Shown here piece by piece: positions 8,411 to 16,246 of a DNA stretch of 64,000 bases. The stretch's first letter is position 1. Every line of letters begins with the position of its first letter. Below the pieces are notes generated by a model, which had not been told where the DNA came from, did no database searches, and was given only the letters and a program-made list of their open reading frames with translations. The translations under genes and the position numbers were made by a program. The stretch comes from an uncultured Mycoplasmatota bacterium (lineage in GTDB: Bacteria; Bacillota_I; Bacilli_A; RF39; UBA660): positions 62,001-126,000 of the forward strand of contig CAMYVW010000002.1 in the NCBI GenBank assembly GCA_947302655.1, given 5' to 3'.

Positions 8411-8707
8411 TTAAATCATATACATATTTGTTGTGTTATCTATTTCTTCATTTGGAAGTTTAACACTATTATTTTCTAACTTACTTATTCTAGATTCAAG
8501 ACGATTTACTTGTCTTTCTAATCTAGATAATCTGGTTTGAAAATCATTATATTCATAACTTCCTTGATTCATATTTTGATTCATGTAAAATGAAGAAGAT
8601 GCTTCCATTTGAGGCATTTGAGGTATAGGTGGCATTTGGTTGTTGTTATAGAAGTATCCTTGGTTATAACCTGATTCTTGAAAAAAATTATTTCTTTCTT
8701 TTCTCAT
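8411..8707 (-). CDS. Hypothetical low-complexity protein with C-terminal coiled coil (98 aa)
   Basis: Unrecognised. The first half is rich in Asn, Gln, Tyr, Pro and Met, including a short PPIPQMPQM stretch. The second half is a heptad-patterned coiled coil (TRLSRLERQVNRLESRISKL), which suggests oligomerisation. There is no signal peptide or membrane helix. AAGGAG lies 7 nt before the ATG. CATATAAT upstream could be a sigma-A or a sporulation-type -10. A surface or coat-assembly role is possible but is only a guess. Confidence 0.65.
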   Translation of the reverse strand: MRKERNNFFQESGYNQGYFYNNNQMPPIPQMPQMEASSSFYMNQNMNQGSYEYNDFQTRLSRLERQVNRLESRISKLENNSVKLPNEEIDNTTNMYMI

Positions 8708-8759
8708 GATATTTCTCCTTACAACCTATTATATGTAATAATTTATAAAGAGGTGTTTT

Positions 8760-9395
8760 ATGAGACTTCGTAATTTAAAAAATAAAGATGAACTTTTAAA
8801 TAATTGTTCTTATATTGTAAATAATCCAGAAGAGTATATAGGTAAGTGGAAAAGTGATGTATTTAAAAATAATAATCCTCTTCATATAGAAATAGGAATG
8901 GGTAAAGGAACATTTATAAAAAATATGGCTCTTAATTTTCCAAATATAAACTTTATTGGAATAGAAAAGTTTGATGGAGTTGTTGCAAGAGCCATTAATA
9001 ATATTAATGACAACATTCCATCTAATTTAAGAATTATTAAAGTAGATGCTTGTAAATTAAATGATATATTTAAAAATGAAATTGATACAATATACTTAAA
9101 TTTTTCTGATCCATGGCCTAAAAAAAGACAAGCTAAAAGAAGACTTACATCTTCCTTGTTTTTAGATGTTTATGAAACTTTATTTACTAATAATAAAACC
9201 ATTATTATGAAAACAGATAATATAGGTTTATATGCATATTCACTAGTTTCACTTAGCGAATATGGATACACTATAAAAGAAGCTTCGCTTGATTTACATA
9301 GTGAAGAAGATATGTTTAATATTGAAACAGAATATGAAAAGAAGTTCTCGTCAATGGGAGTAAAAATAAATTATTTTAAAGCAATAAAAAAATAA
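8760..9395 (+). CDS. trmB: tRNA (guanine-N7-)-methyltransferase
   Basis: Makes m7G46 in tRNA using S-adenosylmethionine. The protein has 211 residues, the normal size. The SAM-binding motif is HIEIGMGKGTFI near residue 42, and GIEKFDGVVARA follows. The TrmB signature is SDPWPKKRQAKRRLT near residue 118. The C-terminal TEYEKKFSSMGVKI segment is also characteristic. GAGGTG precedes the ATG. Cytoplasmic. Confidence 0.95.
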   Translation: MRLRNLKNKDELLNNCSYIVNNPEEYIGKWKSDVFKNNNPLHIEIGMGKGTFIKNMALNFPNINFIGIEKFDGVVARAINNINDNIPSNLRIIKVDACKLNDIFKNEIDTIYLNFSDPWPKKRQAKRRLTSSLFLDVYETLFTNNKTIIMKTDNIGLYAYSLVSLSEYGYTIKEASLDLHSEEDMFNIETEYEKKFSSMGVKINYFKAIKK

Positions 9396-9401
9396 TTTTT
9401 A

Positions 9402-9430
9402 TTGGTTTTTAACTTTGATTTTGATATAAT
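9402..9430 (+). promoter_or_regulatory. Promoter of the envelope operon
   Basis: TTGGTT (9402-9407) and TATAAT (9425-9430) are separated by 17 bp, with an extended -10 TG dinucleotide. Confidence 0.75.
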
Positions 9431-9448
9431 TTTTTATAGGAGGCTAAT

Positions 9449-10087
9449 ATGAAGAAACTTATCATTTTTGCAGTTATGATATTTTTTTTATGTGGCTGCA
9501 CTAACATAAATAAAAGTAGTATTGATAAAATTACAAATGATGCTATAAAATCTAAACGTACATATGCAAATATGATTAGAGTTGGTTATAAATATTATAA
9601 GCCTTTACAAATGAGCACTATCGAAACTACAGATTATAATGAAACTTTAAGAAGTGATGGTGTTTTATATTACTTATATATCGATGTAGTTAGTTATTAT
9701 AATAAGACTAATACTGATTATATAGAAAATGATATATCTTATTATTCTAAAGCTATAAAATATAAAGATAAGTCAGGTTTTATAGAGATTAATGAGCTTG
9801 AAGATAATCAATATTTAATTGAAATTATGTATAATTATGCTAAAATAGAGGTAATGGTAGATAAAAGAAGAATTAATGAAGCAATAGCGTTTTCTTTAAG
9901 TATATTATCTTCTATTAAATATAATGATGTTGTAATAAATAATAAACTTGGTCAAGACGTTTTTAACACTCATGAAGAAAGTTTTAATTTATTTAAAAGT
10001 GAAGTTAAAGATAATGCAACACTTAAATATGTTGAAGATTCAAGATATGACAAAGATGTTATTCCAGATATGGATTTGATCAATTAG
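9449..10087 (+). CDS. Lipoprotein of unknown function (212 aa)
   Basis: The N terminus MKKLIIFAVMIFFLCGC is a lipoprotein signal with lipobox LCGC, so the mature protein should be lipid-anchored on the outer face of the membrane. The mature part has alternating strand and helix character, but I recognise no domain. Its ribosome site is AGGAGG. It is first in a run of five tightly spaced genes (gaps of 13, 3, -8 and 21 bp) that also contains YtxG- and YtxH-like proteins, so a role in envelope maintenance is a reasonable inference. Confidence 0.8.
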   Translation: MKKLIIFAVMIFFLCGCTNINKSSIDKITNDAIKSKRTYANMIRVGYKYYKPLQMSTIETTDYNETLRSDGVLYYLYIDVVSYYNKTNTDYIENDISYYSKAIKYKDKSGFIEINELEDNQYLIEIMYNYAKIEVMVDKRRINEAIAFSLSILSSIKYNDVVINNKLGQDVFNTHEESFNLFKSEVKDNATLKYVEDSRYDKDVIPDMDLIN

Positions 10088-10100
10088 AAAGGTGATTTAG

Positions 10101-11147
10101 ATGGGTTTATTTAATAAGCTTAAAAATGTATTATTTGAAGAGGAAGAAATTGAAGAAGAAGTAGAAAATTCTTCTGAAGAATTACCTATAGAAAAAGAAG
10201 TTTATGAAGAGGTTAGTGAATACAAACCTATTCCTGAACATAAAGAAGTTGTTAAACCAAAAGAAGCTATATTTGAAAAAGTTAAAACTGAAGATAAAGA
10301 TTATAGCGAAAGAGAATTATTTAAAAGTGAAACCACTTTTAAATTTCCAGCTTTTGATGAAGAAGAGTTTAATACTTCAGTTCCACATAATGATGTTGAA
10401 GAACATAAATCAAATAATGTTTTTGATATTGAACGTAAGAAAAGAGAGGAAAGAAGAAATGAATACTCTCGTTTTGATAGTGGAAGAATAAAAGAAGAAG
10501 ATAAAAAAGAAGAAAAGAAAAGATTTAAACCTAGTCCTGTTATTTCACCAGTTTATGGTATTTTAGATAAAGACTATAAAGCTGATGATATTGTTGAGGC
10601 AACACCTACAGGAGTAGTTCTTACTAATAAAGATTTAGATGTTGATAAGGTGAGAGCTAAAGCTTTTGGTAAACTTAAAAATATTACTGAAGAGAAAAAA
10701 GCTAAACAAGAAAAACCTGTAATTGTTCAAGAAACATATGAAATAAAAAAAGAGGATAATAAAGCAGACAAAAAAGAAGAAGTTAGAGTTGATGATGTTA
10801 TCATTTCTGATGAACCAATTATTGATGATGCATCTAAACTTATGGAAGAAAGAACTAAAACTATTGATGAACTTTTAAAAGATGCATCTGATGAAGTTAT
10901 TGAGGTTCCTGATAAAAATGAAGATATTGATAATCTTGATTTAACTGAGGAATATCGTAAGATTGAAGATGAACTTGATAGCGTTTTAGATTTAACTAGT
11001 GATATTAAACCAGTTGAAGAAGAAGATGAAGTTATAACTAAAGATGAGAAAAAGGGTAAACATGCATCACTTGAAAGTGATACACTTGAAAATGATTTGT
11101 ATGATTTAATTGATTCGATGTATGATAATACTGAGGATGGTGAATAA
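10101..11147 (+). CDS. Large acidic, probably disordered cytoplasmic protein (348 aa)
   Basis: Unrecognised. It starts with an amphipathic helix, MGLFNKLKNVLF, that could contact the membrane. A long acidic, Glu/Lys-rich low-complexity region follows, with one more ordered-looking island around residues 145-200 (SPVYGILDKDYKADDIVEATPTG). No catalytic motif or membrane helix is visible. The charge pattern and position next to membrane-anchored coiled-coil proteins suggest a scaffold at the cell envelope or division site; this is inference. Confidence 0.7.
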   Translation: MGLFNKLKNVLFEEEEIEEEVENSSEELPIEKEVYEEVSEYKPIPEHKEVVKPKEAIFEKVKTEDKDYSERELFKSETTFKFPAFDEEEFNTSVPHNDVEEHKSNNVFDIERKKREERRNEYSRFDSGRIKEEDKKEEKKRFKPSPVISPVYGILDKDYKADDIVEATPTGVVLTNKDLDVDKVRAKAFGKLKNITEEKKAKQEKPVIVQETYEIKKEDNKADKKEEVRVDDVIISDEPIIDDASKLMEERTKTIDELLKDASDEVIEVPDKNEDIDNLDLTEEYRKIEDELDSVLDLTSDIKPVEEEDEVITKDEKKGKHASLESDTLENDLYDLIDSMYDNTEDGE

Positions 11148-11150
11148 TAC

Positions 11151-11444
11151 ATGGAATTCTGGCTATCGTTTTTACCAATAATAATATATGGACTTATTAT
11201 TATAATTTTAGTTGTTGGCATAATATTAGTTATAAGATCAATTAGAACTGTTAAAAAAGTGGAAAAAGTGGTTGATAACGTTAATGATAAAGTTGAATCA
11301 CTTGATGAAGTATTTAACGTAATTGATTTTACAACTGATAAGATAGCTTCCCTTACTGATAAAATTGTTGATGGTGTTTCTAGTTTTTTTGGAAAGATAT
11401 TCTTATCAAAGAAAAACGATCATAAGGAGGATATCGATGAGTAG
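11151..11444 (+). CDS. YtxG-like (DUF948-type) membrane coiled-coil protein
   Basis: A 97-residue protein with one N-terminal membrane helix (about residues 5-27) followed by a charged coiled coil (TVKKVEKVVDNVNDKVESLDEVF). DUF948 proteins such as B. subtilis YtxG have this layout and are encoded directly before YtxH, as here. Their biochemical role is unknown; they are linked to general stress. It overlaps the next gene by 8 bp, so the two are probably translated together. Confidence 0.7.
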   Translation: MEFWLSFLPIIIYGLIIIILVVGIILVIRSIRTVKKVEKVVDNVNDKVESLDEVFNVIDFTTDKIASLTDKIVDGVSSFFGKIFLSKKNDHKEDIDE

Positions 11445-11817
11445 ACATAGTGGACTATCAAAGTTCGTTGTCGGAGCTGGAATAGGTTTTGGCGTTGGAC
11501 TTTTGGTTGCTGCTAAATCTGGAAAAGAAACAAGAAAAGACATTAAAGAAAAATTTGAAGAACTTGAAGAAAAAATTAAAAATTTAAGTTATGATGATTT
11601 AAAAGATGGTGCAATAGAAAAACTTGATGAGTTAAAACTTAAAATAAATGAACTTGATCAAGATAAAGCATCAGAAATAATTAAAGAAAAAATAAAAGAT
11701 ATTAAAGAAAAGTTAACTGAATTATCTAAGTATATTAAGAAAAAATCTTCACCAGTTGTTAAAAATATGATTAGTGAAATTAATACTAAACTTGATTTAC
11801 TTAGTGATGATGATTAA
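11437..11817 (+). CDS. YtxH domain protein
   Basis: A 126-residue protein. Its start region GLSKFVVGAGIGFGVGLLVAAKSG is the glycine-rich membrane helix of the YtxH family, followed by KETRKDIKEK and a long amphipathic helical tail. The ATG at 11437 is chosen because AAGGAGG lies 6 nt upstream. The family is associated with general stress in Bacilli. The tail probably forms helical bundles on the cytoplasmic side. Confidence 0.85.
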   Translation: MSRHSGLSKFVVGAGIGFGVGLLVAAKSGKETRKDIKEKFEELEEKIKNLSYDDLKDGAIEKLDELKLKINELDQDKASEIIKEKIKDIKEKLTELSKYIKKKSSPVVKNMISEINTKLDLLSDDD

Positions 11818-11838
11818 TAGTTAACGAGCGGTGGTATT

Positions 11839-12162
11839 ATGGAACAAACTAAAACTTATGGAGATTTTGATATTTTTGAATTAGCTCTAATTAGAGAATC
11901 TAATAATAATTTAAGAATGAATGCTAATCTAGCTGCGGCATCTCCTAAAGATCATATTGCTATTTATTATGACAATTCAGAGATAGATTATGTAATTACA
12001 GAAAAAATTAATGCTATGACAACTGATGAGTTAGAGGAGAACTTAAATAAAGCTAGTAATTTTGTTATGAATAATCCTGATAATAATGCTGCATATGTAT
12101 TTTTAGTTAATAAAATTCAAAGTAGGTTAAATCATAATATTAATGAAAAGTTTATTAGATAA
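11839..12162 (+). CDS. Hypothetical protein (107 aa)
   Basis: Unrecognised soluble, mainly helical protein with no signal or membrane helix. It follows the YtxH gene by 21 bp with ribosome site GGTGG, so it is probably the last gene of the envelope operon. The next unit starts at the tyrosine T-box. Confidence 0.65.
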   Translation: MEQTKTYGDFDIFELALIRESNNNLRMNANLAAASPKDHIAIYYDNSEIDYVITEKINAMTTDELEENLNKASNFVMNNPDNNAAYVFLVNKIQSRLNHNINEKFIR

Positions 12163-12206
12163 ATATTTTTTTATAGATTTATTTAATTATTTAATATATA
12201 ATTAAT

Positions 12207-12352
12207 ACGAAATCAACGAAGAAAGGACTTACAACCCTGGAGTTGAATCGCATAATTCACGTTAAGAATTAAAGAGTATGAATTAAATTCATAAATTAAG
12301 GTGGTACCGCGGGTTATTATAATTCGTCCTTTAGTTTATGAGTTTTTTTGTT
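12207..12352 (+). promoter_or_regulatory. Short tyrosine T-box leader with minimal Stem I
   Basis: The T-box core AAGGTGGTACCGCGG lies near 12298-12312. A terminator pairs CATAAATTAAGG with CCTTTAGTTTATG (12328-12341) and runs into T's. Upstream, only about 35 nt can form Stem I: CAAC...GTTG encloses AGG...CCT, with the loop ACTTACAAC carrying TAC (Tyr). A -10-like TATAAT at 12197-12202 places the RNA start near 12209, so a full-size Stem I cannot be present. Whole leader is about 140 nt. Confidence 0.85.
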
Positions 12353-12368
12353 TATTAGGAGGTATATT

Positions 12369-13604
12369 ATGACACTATATGAAGATTTAGAATATAGAGG
12401 TTTAATTAAGGATGTAGCAAGTAAAAACTTAAAAGAGGTTTTAGATGGAGAACCTATTAGCTTTTACTGGGGAACTGATCCAACAGCAGATAGTTTACAT
12501 GTTGGCCATTATTCATCACTTATTACGGCTAAAAGATTAGCTAAAGCTGGTCATCATCCAATACTATTAGTAGGTGGTGCTACTGGTTTAATAGGTGATC
12601 CAAGACCTACTGCAGAAAGAGAAATAATATCTAAAGAAGTTGTTGAAAAAAACATAGAAGGTATTAAAAAACAAGTAAATGATATTTTTGGTGGTAATGT
12701 TGAAGTAGTTAATAATTATGACTGGTTTAAAGATATTGATTTAATATCTTTTCTAAGAGATACTGGTAAATATATAAATATTAATTATATGCTTGATAAA
12801 GATATTATTAGAAGAAGACTTGAAACAGGTATTACATTTGCTGAGTTTACTTATACCTTAATGCAAGGTTATGACTACTTATATTTAAATGAAACTAAGA
12901 ATGTAACTTTAGAGTGCGCTGGATCAGATCAGTGGGGTAATATAACTACTGGTGTAGATTTAATTAATAAGAAGTTAGGTAAAGAAGTTAATGCATTTAC
13001 AATGCCATTAATTCTAGATGCGGCTGGTAATAAGTTTGGTAAGAGTGAAGGTAATGCTTTATGGCTTGATAAGAATAAAACGTCAAGTTATAAATTATTC
13101 CAATATTTAATAAACACTGATGATACTAAAGTTGAAGAATATTTAAAAGTATTTACTTTCTTAACTAAAGAAGAGATAGATTCTGTTATGAAAAAACACA
13201 ACGAAAAACCAGAAGACAGAATTGCTCAAAGAACTTTAGCTAAAGAATTTATTACCGATCTTCATGGAAAAGAAGAATATGAAAAAGCTGAGAAAATATC
13301 TAAAGCTTTATTTACAGATGAAATATATTCTTTATCTAAAGAAGATATTTTAAGTGCTTTAGAAGGAGTTCCAACATTTAGTTTAAATAATAGTGAATTA
13401 ATTCTTGATATACTTGTAAACAATAATATTTGTCAATCAAGAAGAGAAGCTAGAGAGTTTTTAGCTGCTGGTGCTATAAAAGTAAATAATGTTCAAATAA
13501 AAGATGAAAATGAATTAATTGATAATTCTAAGTTTATTGATAACTCTATATTAATAATTAAAAAAGGTAAAAAGAATTATTATATAGGCATCTATAATAA
13601 TTAA
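12369..13604 (+). CDS. tyrS: Tyrosyl-tRNA synthetase
   Basis: Charges tRNA-Tyr. The HIGH element is HVGH in ADSLHVGHYSSL near residue 45, the KMSKS loop is KFGKSEGNALW near residue 230, and a C-terminal S4 RNA-binding domain (CQSRREAREFLAAGAIKVNN) is present. Length of 411 residues is typical of the bacterial TyrS type. The ATG at 12369 follows TAGGAGG; the longer in-frame start would lie inside the T-box terminator. Confidence 0.96.
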   Translation: MTLYEDLEYRGLIKDVASKNLKEVLDGEPISFYWGTDPTADSLHVGHYSSLITAKRLAKAGHHPILLVGGATGLIGDPRPTAEREIISKEVVEKNIEGIKKQVNDIFGGNVEVVNNYDWFKDIDLISFLRDTGKYININYMLDKDIIRRRLETGITFAEFTYTLMQGYDYLYLNETKNVTLECAGSDQWGNITTGVDLINKKLGKEVNAFTMPLILDAAGNKFGKSEGNALWLDKNKTSSYKLFQYLINTDDTKVEEYLKVFTFLTKEEIDSVMKKHNEKPEDRIAQRTLAKEFITDLHGKEEYEKAEKISKALFTDEIYSLSKEDILSALEGVPTFSLNNSELILDILVNNNICQSRREAREFLAAGAIKVNNVQIKDENELIDNSKFIDNSILIIKKGKKNYYIGIYNN

Positions 13605-13606
13605 AA

Positions 13607-13644
13607 AAACCTCCTTTTACTACTATGTAGTAGGAGGTTTTTTT
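13607..13644 (+). terminator. tyrS terminator that also contains the next gene's ribosome site
   Basis: AAACCTCC pairs with GGAGGTTT and an inner TACTAC pairs with GTAGTA. The right arm and T tract (AGGAGGTTTTTTT) lie directly before the ATG at 13645, so the ribosome site is buried in the hairpin when it folds. Confidence 0.85.
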
Positions 13645-13836
13645 ATGAATGCTTATTCTGGTGATAGAGTTTTTTGGGTTCCTTTTTTACTAGGAGGTTT
13701 AGCTGGAGGTGCTATTGGAGCATATTCTAGACCAAGACCTGTATATGTAACTCCTAGTTATGGAAATAACTATGGATACCCATCTGGACCTTATGGTAAT
13801 TATTCTTATAGTTATTATTATCCTTATCCTCGATAG
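13645..13836 (+). CDS. Small Gly/Tyr/Pro-rich protein (63 aa)
   Basis: Unrecognised. It has a short hydrophobic Gly-rich segment (FWVPFLLGGLAGGAIGAY) followed by an Arg/Pro then Tyr/Gly/Pro/Asn-rich tail, a composition seen in small surface or coat-associated proteins. AGGAGG sits 9 nt upstream, inside the tyrS terminator stem. Its last 83 bp overlap antisense with the end of the FtsW/RodA-like gene, so one of the two C-terminal ends may be misjudged. Confidence 0.55.
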   Translation: MNAYSGDRVFWVPFLLGGLAGGAIGAYSRPRPVYVTPSYGNNYGYPSGPYGNYSYSYYYPYPR

Positions 13837-14869
13837 AGGATATTTTTTTATTTACTAAACTATAAAAAATAAAGTATGTAATTATATTTGAACCTCCGTA
13901 AGAAAAAAAGGGAAGAGGTATACCCATAATTGGCATTAAACCTATATTCATAAGAACATTATATATTTCTTGAGAAATAAATACAGTTAGAAAAGCACCT
14001 ATTAATTTTTTATGATATATATATCTTTCATTTAAATATTTTTTTATGATTTGATATGTAAATAACATATATATTAGTATTAAAAAGATACTAAATACTA
14101 TTCCAAAGTTACATATATGAAATGAAAACATAAAATCTGTTAAACCTTCAGGAATATAAATAATTAATTTATTTAAAGGAATAGGAAATAGCTTTGCATT
14201 TCCTATTCCTATTAAAGCATTATTTATTTGATAATTATTTTTAAAGTCCATTATTCTTTTAAATCGATAATATAGTTTACCATCAAATAGATTAATAATT
14301 AATGAACTTTTATATTTAAATATTAGAATAAATATAAATATACTCATTATACTAATTGCTATAAATGTATTAATTATTTTTTTATTATTTTTATTTTTTA
14401 AAAGATATATAAATATTAATAAAAGTAGTATGGCATTTCCTGTATCTGGTTCAAGCAGTATTAATGTAAAGGGAATTAAAAATAGTATTGTTGGAATTAA
14501 ATATTTATTATGTTTAAAATAATTAATTGATATTATTGGATAAGTGATTTTAATAAGTTCACTTGGTTGGAAAGAAAGGCCAAATATGTTTATCCATGCT
14601 TTAGTGTTATTTATGGATTTAGAAAAGATTAAAACATATATTAGAAGAAATATATTAAATATATAAATAATATATTTTAATTTATATATTTTTTTAAAAT
14701 TAATTTTATTAATTAAAAAATATATTATCAAACTAATCGTTATCCATATAATTTGTTTATTAAAAAAAGTAATATATCTTTTATTTAAAAGATATCCTTT
14801 TTTAATATTTAATAAACTAAATATAATAATTACTAATAAACATAGTATTTCTTTATAATTTATTTTCAT
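13754..14869 (-). CDS. FtsW/RodA/SpoVE-family peptidoglycan glycosyltransferase
   Basis: A polytopic SEDS-family protein (371 aa, about ten membrane helices) that polymerises lipid II. Family landmarks are WINIFGLSFQPSELIKI (about residue 95), LLEPDTGNAILLL (about residue 140) and the C-terminal MPIMGIPLPFFSYGGSNIITY (about residue 325). No Shine-Dalgarno sequence precedes the ATG; a CATAATAA box lies 4 nt upstream. That promoter type, with CotY/Z-, YunB- and carboxypeptidase-like genes nearby, favours a SpoVE-like sporulation role over RodA, but sequence alone does not settle it. The last 25 or so residues, which run antisense to the small Tyr-rich gene, look non-conserved. Confidence 0.85.
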   Translation of the reverse strand: MKINYKEILCLLVIIIFSLLNIKKGYLLNKRYITFFNKQIIWITISLIIYFLINKINFKKIYKLKYIIYIFNIFLLIYVLIFSKSINNTKAWINIFGLSFQPSELIKITYPIISINYFKHNKYLIPTILFLIPFTLILLEPDTGNAILLLLIFIYLLKNKNNKKIINTFIAISIMSIFIFILIFKYKSSLIINLFDGKLYYRFKRIMDFKNNYQINNALIGIGNAKLFPIPLNKLIIYIPEGLTDFMFSFHICNFGIVFSIFLILIYMLFTYQIIKKYLNERYIYHKKLIGAFLTVFISQEIYNVLMNIGLMPIMGIPLPFFSYGGSNIITYFIFYSLVNKKISSIEDKDNNNYKNNYHKVQMGIHSYFHN

Positions 14870-14873
14870 AAAT

Positions 14874-14881
14874 TTATTATG
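14874..14881 (-). promoter_or_regulatory. CATA-type -10 box directly before the SEDS gene
   Basis: CATAATAA on the minus strand, 4 nt from the ATG, resembles a sigma-E -10 (CATACAAT type). No ribosome site fits between, so a leaderless transcript is suggested. The -35 is weak, and AT-rich DNA makes chance matches likely. Confidence 0.35.
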
Positions 14882-14931
14882 TGTTAATAATTTTTATTTA
14901 TCATAATATTAAAATAAAGGAGTATATTATT

Positions 14932-15222
14932 ATGAATGATTTACCAAATGTTTATCAAAATCACATCGATCATAATATAAATAATGAACAAAATTATTTT
15001 GTATCTTTTGATAAGAATAAAAAAATTAATAAAAGTATAACAATTGATGATATTGATAATTTATTAAATGACAGACATCATATTTTTAAACCAAATGTTA
15101 AAATTACAACAAATAATGATGTGATAAATTGTAAAATAGTTAGAAGAATAAATAATGAATTATTAACAATGGATAATAAGAAAATAGATATTAATTTAAT
15201 AAGAAATATTGAAATAATATAA
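14932..15222 (+). CDS. Hypothetical protein (96 aa)
   Basis: Unrecognised. A soluble protein rich in Asn, Ile and Lys, with an N-terminal flexible part and a beta-like C-terminal half (FKPNVKITTNNDVINCKIVRRINNELLTM). AAAGGAG at about 14917 supports the ATG at 14932 rather than the upstream in-frame ATG. It ends at a hairpin shared with the convergent EIIB gene. Confidence 0.65.
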   Translation: MNDLPNVYQNHIDHNINNEQNYFVSFDKNKKINKSITIDDIDNLLNDRHHIFKPNVKITTNNDVINCKIVRRINNELLTMDNKKIDINLIRNIEII

Positions 15223-15247
15223 AAGAACATCTTTTTAGATGTTCTTT
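15222..15247. terminator. Bidirectional terminator between convergent genes
   Basis: An 11-bp perfect stem (AAAGAACATCT with AGATGTTCTTT) with a TTTT loop lies exactly between the two stop codons. Confidence 0.7.
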
Positions 15248-15563
15248 AAATTATATCATCAATATATCTCTTTAATTGATGAGCATCTTTACCAAAAATA
15301 ATTTTTAATTGATTATCAATTTCAACTATTCCCTTAGCACCAAGCTTTTGAATAGCATCTTTATTTACTATAGACATATCTTTTAAAATAACTTTAAATC
15401 TAGACATATTACATTCAGCATTAATAATGTTATCTTTACCACCAAGATATGTTATTAATTTATTAGCTGCGATGGAAAAATCTTTTCTTGTTAATTTAAC
15501 AACAACAGCTGCTATAAATAAAACAATTAAAATTATAATTAAATATTGCATTATTGCTGGCAT
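15246..15563 (-). CDS. Orphan membrane-anchored PTS EIIB domain
   Basis: A 105-residue protein: one N-terminal membrane helix (about residues 5-24), then a single glucose-family EIIB domain. It has LGGKDNI, the phosphorylatable cysteine in NAECNMSRFKVILKD (about residue 52), KLGAKGIVEI and IIFGKDAHQLK. In normal PTS permeases EIIB receives phosphate from EIIA and passes it to sugar bound by EIIC. No EIIC or EIIA is encoded nearby, so it may be a regulatory or phosphoryl-relay protein, or may serve a distant permease. Confidence 0.8.
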   Translation of the reverse strand: MPAIMQYLIIILIVLFIAAVVVKLTRKDFSIAANKLITYLGGKDNIINAECNMSRFKVILKDMSIVNKDAIQKLGAKGIVEIDNQLKIIFGKDAHQLKRYIDDII

Positions 15564-15628
15564 TATTTATCACCTACAGTTAATTATACTATAAACTTTA
15601 AAAAAAATAAATTGGTTTTTATATTGGT

Positions 15629-15655
15629 ACAATTTTAAAACTTAAGCATAGATTA
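15629..15655 (+). promoter_or_regulatory. Sigma-K-like promoter of the CotY/Z homologue
   Basis: AC at 15629-15630 and CATAGATTA at 15647-15655 are separated by 16 bp, matching the B. subtilis sigma-K pattern AC-N16-CATAnnnTA. The RNA start would be near 15662, 25 nt before the ATG. Confidence 0.5.
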
Positions 15656-15686
15656 ATAGTGAGAATACATGAAAGGGTGAATGAAT

Positions 15687-16121
15687 ATGTGTAATAACGA
15701 GAATGAACAAAAAAATTGTATAACTGATATTTTAAATGTTATTTTAGTTTTACAAGAAAATGCATGTCCAGATAATTGTTTAGATTCATGTGATAGACCT
15801 ATGCTTGGTGGTGGACCAAACTGTCTTATATGTAATACTAGACCAGTAATGCTTTATACATGCTGTGGTAATGGAACACCATGGAGTATGCCTGTTACAA
15901 AAGATGTAACAGCAGCATGTACACCAGAATCAACTGATTGTTCTAGTGTATTTAGAGTAGAGAAGGTAGAAGGAAATTGTTGTACTTTTAGAGTACTACA
16001 AGATAATCCTGATACTACTAGTTTAAATCCTTATGTTGCAACTAATTCCTTTTTTACAATTGATTGCAGCTGTTTATGTGTAATAAGATGTTTATCTGAT
16101 ACTTATATTGATTGTGTATAA
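15687..16121 (+). CDS. CotY/CotZ-family spore outer-coat/crust protein
   Basis: A 144-residue cysteine-rich protein (about 18 Cys) with no signal peptide. The order of elements, CxxNC..SCDRP, MLYTCCGNGTPW, VFRVEKVEGNCCTFRVL and SFFTIDCSCLCVIRCL, follows the CotY/CotZ family. Those proteins crosslink by disulfides to build the spore crust. ATG 15687 is chosen because AAAGGGTGA lies 7 nt upstream; the ATG at 15681 abuts it. A sigma-K-like promoter and a terminator make it a single-gene unit. Confidence 0.8.
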   Translation: MCNNENEQKNCITDILNVILVLQENACPDNCLDSCDRPMLGGGPNCLICNTRPVMLYTCCGNGTPWSMPVTKDVTAACTPESTDCSSVFRVEKVEGNCCTFRVLQDNPDTTSLNPYVATNSFFTIDCSCLCVIRCLSDTYIDCV

Positions 16122-16130
16122 ATTAAAATA

Positions 16131-16151
16131 AAAACCCTTTTAGGGTTTTTT
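16131..16151 (+). terminator. Terminator of the CotY/Z-like gene
   Basis: AAAACCCT and AGGGTTTT form a short stem with a 3-nt loop, ending in T's. Confidence 0.75.
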
Positions 16152-16246
16152 ATTTTATTTTATAAACTTAAATATCATTTACAAAAATTAAAAATTATTT
16201 TATACTAATAGATAGTGATAGAGTATAAAGATATAGGTGATTTATT

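Noticed and set aside
10727-11221. Minus-strand Ser-rich frame
   Set aside because: Antisense of the acidic Glu/Asp-rich protein; no ribosome site.
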